DNA of 16,032 nt, from contig JAGAJA010000098.1 in NCBI GenBank assembly GCA_017829075.1, positions 1 through 16,032 on the forward strand, written 5' to 3'. Under the pieces are notes generated by a model that saw only the letters and a list, made by a program, of their open reading frames with translations, did no database searches and had not been told where the DNA came from. This DNA comes from Oscillospiraceae bacterium (GTDB lineage Bacteria; Bacillota_A; Clostridia; Oscillospirales; Ruminococcaceae). Positions 7,063-14,411 of this stretch are shown piece by piece. A program made the translations under genes and the position numbers. How positions within the stretch are numbered: position 1 is the stretch's first letter; the number at the start of each line of letters is the position of its first letter.

Positions 7063-8265
7063 ATGAAAATTCTTGTTATCAACGCCGGCAGCTCCTCGCT
7101 GAAGTATCAGCTCATCAATATGGAGGACGAAAGCGTTATCGCAAAGGGCAACTGCGACCGTATCGGAATTGACGGACACATCAAGCACACCACCTTTGAC
7201 GGCAGAGTGATCGACACGGACTGCACATTCCCCACTCATACCGAGGCTTTTGAGAAGCTTGTAGAGGTGCTTACCTCCGGTGAGGGCAAGGTAATTGACA
7301 GCATGAGCGAGGTTTCCGCAGTAGGTCACAGAATAGTACAGGGCGCTGAGATATTCAGCAAGACCACCCTCGTTACCGATGAAGTTATCCAGCAGATAGA
7401 CGATCTGTCCGAGCTTGCTCCGGTACATAATCACCCCCACGCGCTGGCGCTCAGAGCCTGCAAGAAGGTAATTCCTGAAACAACACCTCAGGTAGTTGTA
7501 TTTGATACCGCGTTCCACCAGACAATGCCGGAAAAGGCATTCATGTTCGGTATGCCGTATGAGTGCTATGAGAAGTACCATGTAAGAAAGTACGGCTTCC
7601 ACGGAACATCACACCGTTTCGTTACTCAGGCGCTGGCTGACGCTCTCGGAAAGCCCCTGTCCGAGCTGAAGATCGTATCCTGCCACCTCGGAAACGGTTC
7701 CTCTATCACTGCTGTTGACGGCGGCAAGTCTGTTGATACATCAATGGGCTTCACTCCGCTGGACGGCGTTATCATGGGAACACGTTCCGGCTGCGTAGAC
7801 CCCTCCGCGGTTACATTCATTGAGAACAAGAAGCATCTCAGCCCCTCCGAGATGAGCGATTATCTGAACAAGCAGTCCGGCTTCCTCGGAATTTCCGGTA
7901 TTTCCAGCGATAACCGCGATATCACCGCTGCTGCACAGCACGGCGACAAGAAGGCACAGCTTGCGGGTGAAATGCTCCGCTATGAGATCAAGAAGTACAT
8001 CGGTTCTTACGCTGCGGTAATGAACGGTCTTGACGCAGTTATCTTCACCGGCGGTATCGGCGAGAACTCCGATGATCTGCGCGCTGATGTCTGCCGCGAC
8101 ATGGAATTCTTCGGGATCAAGCTGGACGAGGCTGCAAACGCAGGTATGAGAGGAAAGCTCCAGAGAATTTCCGCTCCGGACAGCAAGGTCGAGGTATGGG
8201 TGGTTCCCACCAACGAGGAGCTGCTTATCGCAAGAGATACCCGCGATCTCGTAGGAAATCTGTAA
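7063..8265 (+). CDS. ackA: Acetate kinase
   Basis: Interconverts acetyl phosphate + ADP and acetate + ATP in the cytoplasm, the ATP-yielding last step of fermentation to acetate. At 400 residues it is normal length. Signatures: INAGSSSLK at 6-14, GHRIVQG, FDTAFHQTMP, YGFHGTSHR, CHLGNGSS, TPLDGVIMGTRSGCVDPS and IFTGGIGEN near the C-terminus; all the catalytic blocks look intact. The reading frame stays open back to 6946, but the ATG at 7063 is the start: GGAGAGG precedes it, the family begins MKILVINAGS here, and 6946 lies upstream of the promoter. No pta gene is adjacent. A terminator follows, so it is probably monocistronic. Confidence 0.98.
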   Translation: MKILVINAGSSSLKYQLINMEDESVIAKGNCDRIGIDGHIKHTTFDGRVIDTDCTFPTHTEAFEKLVEVLTSGEGKVIDSMSEVSAVGHRIVQGAEIFSKTTLVTDEVIQQIDDLSELAPVHNHPHALALRACKKVIPETTPQVVVFDTAFHQTMPEKAFMFGMPYECYEKYHVRKYGFHGTSHRFVTQALADALGKPLSELKIVSCHLGNGSSITAVDGGKSVDTSMGFTPLDGVIMGTRSGCVDPSAVTFIENKKHLSPSEMSDYLNKQSGFLGISGISSDNRDITAAAQHGDKKAQLAGEMLRYEIKKYIGSYAAVMNGLDAVIFTGGIGENSDDLRADVCRDMEFFGIKLDEAANAGMRGKLQRISAPDSKVEVWVVPTNEELLIARDTRDLVGNL

Positions 8266-8283
8266 TTCATCAGAAAACACAAG

Positions 8284-8313
8284 TCCGCAGCCGTCATCGA
8301 CTGCGGATTTTTT
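8284..8313 (+). terminator. Terminator of ackA
   Basis: Stem TCCGCAG (8284-8290)/CTGCGGA (8301-8307) with a 10-base loop and a six-T tail, 18 bases after the ackA stop. Confidence 0.8.
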
Positions 8314-8336
8314 GTAATTAAACGGGAGGTGAAGCC

Positions 8337-8984
8337 GTGAGGTTGTTTTATCTGATACTGCTGTGTTTATCCGGCGGGTATCTTATGCTCCAGCTTGCGG
8401 TTTACCTGCTGTTTCACAGGACGCTGTTCCCGAACGCAGGGGAGCTGTTCGAGCGGCGCAGGAGCCGTATCGAGTGGCAGACTGTGTTCCCGAAAAATCT
8501 GCTTCGTCTTGTCGTTTTTGTGTTTGTAAGTTCGCTTTTGGGGATAATCCTTGAAACTCTGGGCGTTGTGAGCTGGCTTGGGCTGCCCTGCGCAGCGGTG
8601 GGCGGACTTGCGTTCAATTTCCTGCTCAGCACCCTGTTCTCTCCGCTGTATTACAAGCTTCACAGGCAGGGGGAACCTACTCCGGAGCAGCTGGAAAATA
8701 TGGATGCGGTGGTGACGGAGGAGATAACTCCGGATATGTACGGCGAGATCAGGGTAAAGCGCGGCGGCAAAGCCTATTACTTCCGGGCGGTTTCCGCGAA
8801 TGGCAGGGAGCTTCCGGAGGGGACTGCGGTGATCGTTATTTACTGCGAGGACGGCGCGTGCTTTGTGGAGTCGGCGGAGCGGTTCCATGATGTGCTTTTT
8901 GACGAGGAGCAGGATAATACTTCCCAGACTCCGTCGGATAAACCGGAACAAAGCGGGAATAATAACGAGATAGGCAGAGCGTAG
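8337..8984 (+). CDS. NfeD-like membrane protein with C-terminal OB-like domain
   Basis: The 215-residue product starts with a hydrophobic helix (about 3-25), then a charged stretch rich in Arg, two or three more membrane segments at about 55-103, and a soluble domain of about 65 residues (GEIRVKRGGKAYYFRAVS...GTAVIVIYCEDGACFVE) that looks like the beta-barrel domain of NfeD-family proteins. The tail (DNTSQTPSDKPEQSGNNNE) is polar and probably disordered. NfeD proteins act at the membrane, often with SPFH/flotillin-type partners, but none is visible here. The start is GTG at 8337 with GGGAGGT six bases upstream. It may share a transcript with the HAD gene 17 bases downstream. The family call is moderate because the domain is short and divergent. 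Confidence 0.6.
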   Translation: MRLFYLILLCLSGGYLMLQLAVYLLFHRTLFPNAGELFERRRSRIEWQTVFPKNLLRLVVFVFVSSLLGIILETLGVVSWLGLPCAAVGGLAFNFLLSTLFSPLYYKLHRQGEPTPEQLENMDAVVTEEITPDMYGEIRVKRGGKAYYFRAVSANGRELPEGTAVIVIYCEDGACFVESAERFHDVLFDEEQDNTSQTPSDKPEQSGNNNEIGRA

Positions 8985-9001
8985 AGCGTAAAGGAGGAAG
9001 T

Positions 9002-9688
9002 ATGAAGGTAATTGTTTTCGATATCGGCGGTACTCTGATGGAATACGTCAATATGCCGAATGTCTGGATAGAATTCTATGACAGCGCGTTCCGGCACGTC
9101 CGGGAAAAGCTGAATTTGCCGCTGACCGACGAGCAGCTTGCGGCTTCGTTAGAGGTTCTGCGGCAGTACAACCCGCGGGTGAAATACCGGGAGCAGGACT
9201 ACACTCCGGAGCAGATATTTGCGGACGCGGCGAAGGAGTGGGATTTCGACTATTCGCTGCCGGAGGTAATAGACACGTTCTTTGAGGACATGAAGCTGAC
9301 TCCGCTTATCTACCCGGAAACAATTCCGGTATTGCAGAAGCTGCGTAATTACGGCTGGAAGATAGCGGCGCTCACCGACGTTGCCACCGGAATGCCGGAC
9401 AGCCTGCACAAGAGCTACTTCCCGGAGCTCATGCCGTATTTCGATTTGTATGTTTCCTCCCAGAGCTGTGGGTACAGGAAGCCAAATCCCGCTGGCGTGA
9501 AGCTTGTTGCGGAGCATTTCGGTGCGCAGCCGCTGTATTTTGTCGGAGACGAGCCTAAGGACATCAAGACAGGTCAGAATGTCGGGTGCAAAACCGTGCT
9601 TATCGACCGCAAAGGGAAGAATGCTGATTATGGGCAGGATTTCACGATTACTACACTTGACGAGCTTGTGAAAATATGCGAGGCATAA
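9002..9688 (+). CDS. HAD-superfamily hydrolase
   Basis: A 228-residue cytoplasmic phosphatase/hydrolase-like protein. The HAD motifs in order are FDIGGT (6-11, nucleophile Asp7), LTD in KIAALTDVATG (motif II), the YRKPNP Lys (motif III) and FVGDEPKDIKTG (motif IV), with a helical cap between motifs I and II. The second Asp of the usual DxD is Gly9, as in several HAD subfamilies that are dehalogenase-like or of unknown activity, so ordinary phosphatase chemistry is uncertain. Substrate unknown. The ATG at 9002 follows AAAGGAGG. Its stop lies one base before the ATG of the kinase-like remnant, so the two were once a coupled pair, suggesting that they acted together. Confidence 0.88.
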   Translation: MKVIVFDIGGTLMEYVNMPNVWIEFYDSAFRHVREKLNLPLTDEQLAASLEVLRQYNPRVKYREQDYTPEQIFADAAKEWDFDYSLPEVIDTFFEDMKLTPLIYPETIPVLQKLRNYGWKIAALTDVATGMPDSLHKSYFPELMPYFDLYVSSQSCGYRKPNPAGVKLVAEHFGAQPLYFVGDEPKDIKTGQNVGCKTVLIDRKGKNADYGQDFTITTLDELVKICEA

Positions 9689-9689
9689 A

Positions 9690-9842
9690 ATGGACAAAAT
9701 CGCTGTAAACGGCAAGGAATTCTCGGTAATACGGCTGCTTGGCAAGGGTGGGTTCTTTGAGCACGAATGAAACGACTTTTCTGAATAATGGGGTTTCGAG
9801 CATTGGGGTGAGAAATTCTGGACAGGAGAAGAGCCGATATAA
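9690..9842 (+). pseudogene. Remnant of a kinase-like gene (internal deletion plus two stops)
   Basis: Reading from the ATG at 9690, the first part reads MDKIAVNGKEFSV then IRLLGKGG, which looks like the start of a small protein-kinase/phosphotransferase-fold protein with its glycine-rich loop. The frame then passes at once into FFEHE, a TGA (9768-9770), NDFSE, a TAA (9786-9788) and WGFEHWGEKFWTGEEPI before a final TAA at 9842. From memory of this family, that is the C-terminal end, with Cys and Glu codons turned into stops. About 200 central codons, including the catalytic region, are therefore missing. All parts are still in one frame, which points to one large deletion followed by point decay. 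It directly follows the HAD gene. The kinase identity comes from family recall, not a search. Confidence 0.65.
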
Positions 9843-9845
9843 CAG

Positions 9846-9877
9846 AAAACCGGAGTTCATCACTCCGGTTTTATTTT
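9846..9877. terminator. Bidirectional terminator between the HAD operon and spoVT
   Basis: Perfect 11-bp stem AAAACCGGAGT (9846-9856)/ACTCCGGTTTT (9862-9872), loop TCATC, then ATTTT on the plus strand. It lies between convergent genes and ends at the spoVT stop codon. Its apex GGAGT-TCATC-ACTCC recurs with one change in the hairpin at 15823-15847. Confidence 0.88.
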
Positions 9878-10418
9878 ACTCCTCCATCTGTTTTCCGAAA
9901 TACATTGCCGCTGCCTGAACAAGTGCGCTCTGCTCGCTTGTGGCGAACTCGTGATCTTCTCCGGAGAGCATGATCACCGCGCCGTTTACGTCACCCTGTG
10001 AGAGTATAGGAGAGCAGGCGATAGCGTAGCGGTCAATTCCCTCGATAGGATTGAGGATCTGGTCGTCCTTGCTGCGGTAAACATGGCTCTTGCGCTGTTC
10101 TATCAGATCCTCAAGCGAGCCGGATACTCTGCGCTCGATCACTTCCTTTTTCGCCATGCCGGACACTGCGATAACATGGTCGCGGTCGCATATTACCGCC
10201 GGGCAGCCGCTGACTTTGGACAGCACGTCTGCGTACTGTGACGCGGTGCAGGATATCTCGCCCACAGGGGAATACTTCTTGAAGATCACTTCTCCCTCGG
10301 GGCTGGTGTAAATCTCTAAGGGGTCGCCCTCGCGTATACGCATAGTCCTGCGTATTTCTTTTGGAATTACAATTCTTCCGAGGTCGTCTATTCTGCGGAC
10401 AATTCCAGTAGCTTTCAT
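9876..10418 (-). CDS. spoVT: Stage V sporulation protein T, AbrB-type regulator
   Basis: SpoVT is a forespore transcription regulator that tunes late forespore gene expression in endospore formers. The 180-residue product has the N-terminal AbrB/swapped-hairpin DNA-binding domain (GIVRRIDDLGRIVIPKEIRRT at 5-25, then LEIYTSPEGEVIFKKY) and a C-terminal GAF-like domain (about 55-178). The length is that of B. subtilis SpoVT. The ATG at 10418 has GGAGG nine bases upstream. A possible sigma-G-type promoter lies about 60 bases upstream. It is good evidence that the organism descends from spore formers, although not that it sporulates today. Confidence 0.95.
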   Translation of the reverse strand: MKATGIVRRIDDLGRIVIPKEIRRTMRIREGDPLEIYTSPEGEVIFKKYSPVGEISCTASQYADVLSKVSGCPAVICDRDHVIAVSGMAKKEVIERRVSGSLEDLIEQRKSHVYRSKDDQILNPIEGIDRYAIACSPILSQGDVNGAVIMLSGEDHEFATSEQSALVQAAAMYFGKQMEE

Positions 10419-10476
10419 ATATAAATTCCTCCGTAATTTTATTATGGCGTGCAGATTTTCTCTGCTTGTACAGCTA

Positions 10477-10504
10477 TTGTCTGCTTATTTTGTGAATTTA
10501 TTCA
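10477..10504 (-). promoter_or_regulatory. Possible sigma-F/sigma-G promoter of spoVT
   Basis: On the minus strand TGAATA (10504-10499), a 15-base spacer and CAGACAA (10483-10477). The -35 fits the sigma-F/G pattern well and the -10 matches the CATACTA-type consensus at five of seven positions. I see no good sigma-A promoter in this gap. B. subtilis spoVT is sigma-G dependent, so this is plausible but weak. Confidence 0.35.
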
Positions 10505-10560
10505 TGAAGTTTCGACATTTTGCGGGAAGCTTCTCTTTCAATCCCTGTCCATGAATAAAG

Positions 10561-10594
10561 AAAAAACGGCAGGAGCGCAACACTCCAGCCGTCT
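10561..10594 (-). terminator. Terminator of the EAL-domain gene
   Basis: Stem ACGGC-A-GGAG (10566-10575)/CTCC-A-GCCGT (10583-10592) with one A.A mismatch. On the minus strand it is followed by a six-T run, about 100 bases after the stop of the gene at 10690. An additional 7-bp hairpin CCGAGTT-CGTA-AACTCGG at 10629-10646 lies between the two. Confidence 0.75.
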
Positions 10595-10689
10595 TTTCTA
10601 TACCACTGCCTAAACAATCGTCCTGCCGCCGAGTTCGTAAACTCGGTCGCTTTTGTTAATGTGGTTAAAAAATTTGCCGAAAAGAAGAA

Positions 10690-12642
10690 TCAAGCCATTT
10701 GCATACTTGCCCTGATGAATTCCACAAATTTGTCCTCAGGTACAGGCTTTGAGAAATAATAACCCTGAATAAAATCGCAGCTTAGCGCAGCAAACTGCTC
10801 CACCATGGACTGGGTTTCAATACCCTCGGCAACGATTTCCATTTTCATGTCTTTCAGCATTTTCACAGTGTTTTTCACCACTATATGCATTTTAGGATTG
10901 TTCATCTCGTCCACAAATGCTTTGTCAAGCTTGACTATTTTCAGCGGAAGCGATACTACGCGCTTGATGTTTGAGTAGCCTGTGCCGTAATCGTCCAGAG
11001 AGAAGCTTATTCCTGATTCGCTCAGCTTTTGCATATTTTTCTCCATAGCCGAGTGGGATTTTGCTGCGGCAGTTTCGGTGATTTCTAGGTTAATGCTGTC
11101 GGGGGAGACTCCGTATTTCTTAAGCATAGCCAGAACATTTTCTACAAGCCCGTCCTGCGTGCATTGCGCGGCAGAAAGGTTTATTTCAATATAATCCAGA
11201 CCGAGGGTCTTGTATTCTTCGCTTGCAATAAAACGGCAGACCTCCTCTGTTACATAGTCGCCGATTTTGTATATCGCACCGCTTTTTTCGGCGGCAGGAA
11301 TAAACAATTCCGGTGATACAAACCCGTATTCATCGTCGATCAGCCGCAGCAGCGCTTCTGCCGAAACGAACTTCTTCTGCTGGATCGAGTAGATAGGCTG
11401 ATAATAAACTTGAAACTTGTGGTTTACATAAGCCTTTTCGATTATATCGTCCAGCTTGCTCATCAGCATAAACTGCTTCTGCCCGAAAATCTCATCGGCG
11501 TGCATGACAAGTCCGGTATATTTTATCTTTTCGTGGAAATCTGCACCGAAGGACATGAGCGTCTTGAAGTCTTCAATTTCCTCGGGGCATTTCGCAACAC
11601 AGATACTGCACAGCAGTTCCACGTCCCGTCCGCAGACGGTGATTTTCTTCTTGATTTCGTCGTTGATCCGGTTTGCAGCCGATTCTGCCTTTTCACGGTA
11701 AGAGCCGTGAAGAACCACCCGGAAACGACCGCGGTCAAGGTAACAAAGCCGCGCATGAAGCTTTAGCTCCCTGTTCAATCTTCTGAGCTTTTCTGCGATA
11801 TCCTTGAGCAATTCTGTGGTGGCGTCATAGCTCATATCGGACTGGAGGTGAACGAAATTAATCGGATTTATCAGGATAACGGTGACATATTTTCTGTTCG
11901 CGAAATTCTTCTTCATATCGTCCGCATAAGCGCTGTATTTTCGGAGTCCGGTAAAGGAGTCGATCGTTTCCTCTGCCGTCTGGACGGTCATTGACGCAAA
12001 CATCAGACCTAACGCATTTGCGTACATCTCAACGGTGGACGATGGGAAAAAATACTGAACTATCATCGCCATTACCAGCAGCGGAGCGATGGCTACAACA
12101 GAAGCCATTTTGCGAATTGTAAACAATTTCCTGTGGTAGACGAGATAGCATATCGCCGTCACGGCATATATTGCTGCAACTGCGTACATTAACGGGAAAA
12201 GCACGCCTCTGGTATAAGCGAGGTCGTCGAAATAAAACAGAATACCGGTAAACGGATTTACGGCAATTATCAAAGTTATAACGGTGATCGGCAGCCAGAA
12301 CAGGGAACAGAGTATCCTGTGATTTTTCAGCTTGTGCCAAGTGTCAGTCAGGCTGACAATAAACAGCAGATACAGCACCGTTGTGAAATTATGAAAAATA
12401 AGATAGATCGAATGTGAGCAATAGAGCGCAGGGAGAAGCGCCTCGGTTCCTCCCGGTGAAACGGCAAATCCGTCGAGCAATATCGCTGTAATATCCGCCG
12501 AAGCAGAGATAAGAGTTACCAGAATAAGCGAAATGAATATCTTATCAGGAACGTATTTAGTCATTTTTCGGGAAATTACCGTATAAAGCAAAATTATCAG
12601 CAGAAAGACTGCAGCAACATCAAAATAAATGATCGCTTTCAA
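10690..12642 (-). CDS. Membrane c-di-GMP phosphodiesterase: 7TM + degenerate GGDEF + EAL
   Basis: The EAL domain hydrolyses cyclic di-GMP to pGpG. The 650-residue product has about seven membrane helices in the first 220 residues, a sensor-like module. Next is a GGDEF-fold domain at about 228-385 whose active-site loop reads LDRGRF (302-307) instead of GGDEF, so it should not make c-di-GMP. The EAL domain at about 395-645 is complete: AEALLRL (428-434), INLS with Asn488, EITET (520-524), DDYGTGYS (550-557), VKLDKAFVD, AEGIET (605-610) and QGYYFSKPV (626-634). It is therefore a predicted active phosphodiesterase, with the degenerate GGDEF perhaps a GTP-binding regulatory domain. The TTG start at 12642 is supported by GAGGTGG just upstream. 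It has its own promoter and terminator, so it is monocistronic. Confidence 0.93.
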   Translation of the reverse strand: MKAIIYFDVAAVFLLIILLYTVISRKMTKYVPDKIFISLILVTLISASADITAILLDGFAVSPGGTEALLPALYCSHSIYLIFHNFTTVLYLLFIVSLTDTWHKLKNHRILCSLFWLPITVITLIIAVNPFTGILFYFDDLAYTRGVLFPLMYAVAAIYAVTAICYLVYHRKLFTIRKMASVVAIAPLLVMAMIVQYFFPSSTVEMYANALGLMFASMTVQTAEETIDSFTGLRKYSAYADDMKKNFANRKYVTVILINPINFVHLQSDMSYDATTELLKDIAEKLRRLNRELKLHARLCYLDRGRFRVVLHGSYREKAESAANRINDEIKKKITVCGRDVELLCSICVAKCPEEIEDFKTLMSFGADFHEKIKYTGLVMHADEIFGQKQFMLMSKLDDIIEKAYVNHKFQVYYQPIYSIQQKKFVSAEALLRLIDDEYGFVSPELFIPAAEKSGAIYKIGDYVTEEVCRFIASEEYKTLGLDYIEINLSAAQCTQDGLVENVLAMLKKYGVSPDSINLEITETAAAKSHSAMEKNMQKLSESGISFSLDDYGTGYSNIKRVVSLPLKIVKLDKAFVDEMNNPKMHIVVKNTVKMLKDMKMEIVAEGIETQSMVEQFAALSCDFIQGYYFSKPVPEDKFVEFIRASMQMA

Positions 12643-12685
12643 GTTACCACCTCATTGTTCCTTGATGAATATAGCTTCTCTATAA

Positions 12686-12715
12686 ATTATACCATAAACG
12701 ATCATGCTTCGTCAA
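12686..12715 (-). promoter_or_regulatory. Sigma-A promoter of the EAL-domain gene
   Basis: On the minus strand TTGACG (12715-12710), an 18-base spacer and TATAAT (12691-12686) preceded by a TG extension. It lies about 44 bases before the TTG start. Confidence 0.8.
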
Positions 12716-12739
12716 TATCATTACGGAATAATTGAGTGA

Positions 12740-12768
12740 ATTTATGAAAGATATTTTCTTCCATAAAT
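12740..12768. other. AT-rich dyad upstream of the EAL promoter
   Basis: ATTTATG (12740-12746) and CATAAAT (12762-12768) pair. On the minus-strand transcript the pairing continues through a G.U and three more pairs, around a 7-base loop. It starts 25 bases upstream of the -35. It could be an activator site or a weak end for the gene at 12858; it has no U tract. Confidence 0.4.
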
Positions 12769-12857
12769 TATCAGTGTAACCGTTAAATAACTTAAATTCG
12801 TCTGTTCAATCGAGGGAATTCACGCGAGGGGCAATAATAAACATTTCACTTATGGCA

Positions 12858-13439
12858 TCAGTCGCCGCGTCTGCGCTCCATTGCTTTTTTCAGCGCCAGA
12901 ACTCTCGGTCGGTTGTATCGCTGGATCATAACGAAATAAAGGTCGATACAGCAGGCAGCGACAGAGGTAATAACAAACACAACGCCTGCGCCGAACCAAT
13001 AGGTAAATCCAATCGGCACAAATGAAAGTACCATTATTATTTCGTGGACGATCTCTGCCTGCGTCATGTTGTGCAGTAATTCCTCGTAGGTTCTGTTTTT
13101 TATGTCAAATTGCCACGGCTTGGCGGTTATGGCTTTTGACTTCCACCTTTTGATCCTGAGCAGCTTGTATACCGCCTTTTCAAAGCGATTCTGCTGATAC
13201 CACCTCGCTGAATAATGGAACTCTCTTTTTGCGTAAATGAGCGTCACACATTCTCCGACTGCGACCCGCATCACAAAATGATAGAGAAACGTCAATGCCG
13301 TAACAAACAGCGAATAAAAGCAGCCGATCAAGGTGCTGCGATACAAGACATAAAACAGGACAGTCAGCACCAGAAAAAACAGCAGCATTATAACCAGAAT
13401 TAGCAATGATTTCGAGAAATGCTCGTTTTTTCGGCTCAT
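12858..13439 (-). CDS. Small membrane protein resembling CrtO-type acyltransferases
   Basis: The 193-residue product has two N-terminal membrane helices (about 10-35 and 38-62), a basic central stretch (RFEKAVYKLLRIKRWKSK), and two more helices near the C-terminus followed by MIQRYNRPRVLAL. The WK...AELxH-like core (here QAEIVHEII) and the terminal QRYNRPR motif resemble glycosyl-4,4'-diaponeurosporenoate acyltransferase (CrtO) family proteins, many of which in Clostridia are uncharacterised and have no carotenoid pathway nearby. No such pathway is visible here, so the substrate is unknown. I chose the ATG at 13439, nine bases after GGAG, over the TTG at 13457 that the same GGAG overlaps. It stands alone between intergenic gaps. 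Confidence 0.6.
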   Translation of the reverse strand: MSRKNEHFSKSLLILVIMLLFFLVLTVLFYVLYRSTLIGCFYSLFVTALTFLYHFVMRVAVGECVTLIYAKREFHYSARWYQQNRFEKAVYKLLRIKRWKSKAITAKPWQFDIKNRTYEELLHNMTQAEIVHEIIMVLSFVPIGFTYWFGAGVVFVITSVAACCIDLYFVMIQRYNRPRVLALKKAMERRRGD

Positions 13440-13472
13440 TTTTGATATCTCCTGCAAAATATTTCTTTCATA

Positions 13473-13481
13473 ATTATATCA
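13473..13481 (-). promoter_or_regulatory. Extended -10 promoter of the CrtO-like gene
   Basis: TGATATAAT on the minus strand, 34 bases before the ATG at 13439. No convincing -35 is present, but the TG extension can compensate for that. Confidence 0.5.
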
Positions 13482-13583
13482 CACAATTTGTACTGTATTA
13501 TAATAAATTAACCGCGAACGCCTGCAAAAATGAAAGGATAATGTACCTATGAAACCATGCAATGCAGCATATAAATAGACAAT

Positions 13584-14198
13584 TCAGATCAGCGGCTGCG
13601 TTAGGAAATCGAAGCTTCCCGGCTTTGTTTTCAGGCAGGTTTCAAGTATCTGTGAGTATAGCTTCAGACTGCGCAGACGATTTTCGGCGCTGTCCGGGAA
13701 AAAGTAGTTGTCCAGCAGGAATGTCAGCATGGCGACTATCATACGGGAGCTTTCCTCTGGGAATTCGGCATGGAACTCGCCCTTTTCGGTGCCCTCCACC
13801 AGAAGTTCGGTAACTATCGGAGAAATGACCTTTATCGAGGTCATCATCAGCTTGTAGTTGGTCACAATGTCATTCTGGAGGTGCAGCTCCCGGATAACGT
13901 TGCGGCTTTTGTCCTTCAGCTCGGAGCTTAGTATCGACTGAAACAGCAGCTTCAGCTTTTCAAGGGAATTTTTGTGGGTCTTTATTTCCTCGATAAAGTC
14001 CCCGATAGCGACGGTGTAGCATTGGTCGATGATAGCGTCGATTATCTCGTCCTTGCTGCTGAAATAGTAATAGATGCTGCCTTTTCCTATCCCTGCCTGC
14101 TTTGCTATCATATCCACAGTGATGTCCGCCACAGAGCCTTTGCTGAACATTAAATCTTTAGCAGCGTCAAGAATTATGTCGTATTTTTCCTTTTTCAT
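13584..14198 (-). CDS. TetR-family transcriptional repressor
   Basis: The 204-residue product has a typical TetR DNA-binding domain at about 8-55 (ILDAAKDLMFSKG, then ITVDMIAKQAGIGKGSIYYYFSSKDEI) and an all-helical ligand/dimer domain behind it. Such proteins bind palindromic operators as dimers and release them when a small, often hydrophobic, ligand binds. It is divergent from the hydrolase gene, and three copies of a palindrome lie in the shared gap, so it very likely represses that operon and perhaps itself. I chose the ATG at 14198, with AAGGAG upstream, over an upstream alternative at 14222. The ligand is unknown; the lipid-related target genes suggest a hydrophobic one. Confidence 0.92.
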   Translation of the reverse strand: MKKEKYDIILDAAKDLMFSKGSVADITVDMIAKQAGIGKGSIYYYFSSKDEIIDAIIDQCYTVAIGDFIEEIKTHKNSLEKLKLLFQSILSSELKDKSRNVIRELHLQNDIVTNYKLMMTSIKVISPIVTELLVEGTEKGEFHAEFPEESSRMIVAMLTFLLDNYFFPDSAENRLRSLKLYSQILETCLKTKPGSFDFLTQPLI

Positions 14199-14235
14199 AG
14201 TATCTCCTTGAAATAATTGCACAACTTATTTACTA

Positions 14236-14264
14236 ATTATATCACGGTTTTTATTGAATTGCAA
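14236..14264 (-). promoter_or_regulatory. Sigma-A promoter of the TetR gene
   Basis: On the minus strand TTGCAA (14264-14259), a 17-base spacer and TATAAT (14241-14236) with a TG extension. The first operator lies about 18 bases upstream of the -35, so one bound dimer could act on both divergent promoters. Confidence 0.7.
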
Positions 14265-14281
14265 GATTTTTAATAAACTGG

Positions 14282-14297
14282 TTGACCGCCGGTCGAA
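14282..14297. promoter_or_regulatory. TetR operator O1
   Basis: TTGACCGCCGGTCGAA, palindromic around 14289 (GACCG-C-CGGTC). It contains the -35 hexamer of the hydrolase promoter, so occupancy would block RNA polymerase. Confidence 0.8.
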
Positions 14298-14311
14298 AAA
14301 AGTGATATAAT
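14282..14311 (+). promoter_or_regulatory. Sigma-A promoter of the hydrolase operon
   Basis: TTGACC (14282-14287), an 18-base spacer and TATAAT (14306-14311) with a TG extension. The leader would be about 130 bases and would carry operators O2 and O3. Confidence 0.75.
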
Positions 14312-14343
14312 AAAAACTGGAATTTCTGATATTTTTTATACCC

Positions 14344-14366
14344 GTTTTCGACTGGCGGTCGAAAAC
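14344..14366. promoter_or_regulatory. TetR operator O2
   Basis: Perfect 9-base arms GTTTTCGAC (14344-14352) and GTCGAAAAC (14358-14366) around TGGCG; centre 14355, 66 bp from O1. Confidence 0.8.
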
Positions 14367-14411
14367 ATTCCTCGTCTGAATGAGGAGAGCTGCGGAATAA
14401 AGCGCCCAAAA

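Noticed and set aside
9651..9863. Minus-strand ORF of 70 codons opposite the kinase remnant
   Set aside because: No ribosome binding site and no recognisable family; antisense to the decayed gene and running into the terminator.
10629..10646. Hairpin CCGAGTT-CGTA-AACTCGG as a second terminator or regulatory RNA
   Set aside because: Perfect 7-bp stem, but on the relevant minus strand there is no U tract and no further conserved structure; left as an incidental hairpin.
13549..13578. Nine-codon plus-strand ORF with a GAAAGGA signal and a TATAAT upstream
   Set aside because: No following gene on that strand for a leader peptide to act on; no good -35. Could be the fossil start of a lost gene but cannot be supported.
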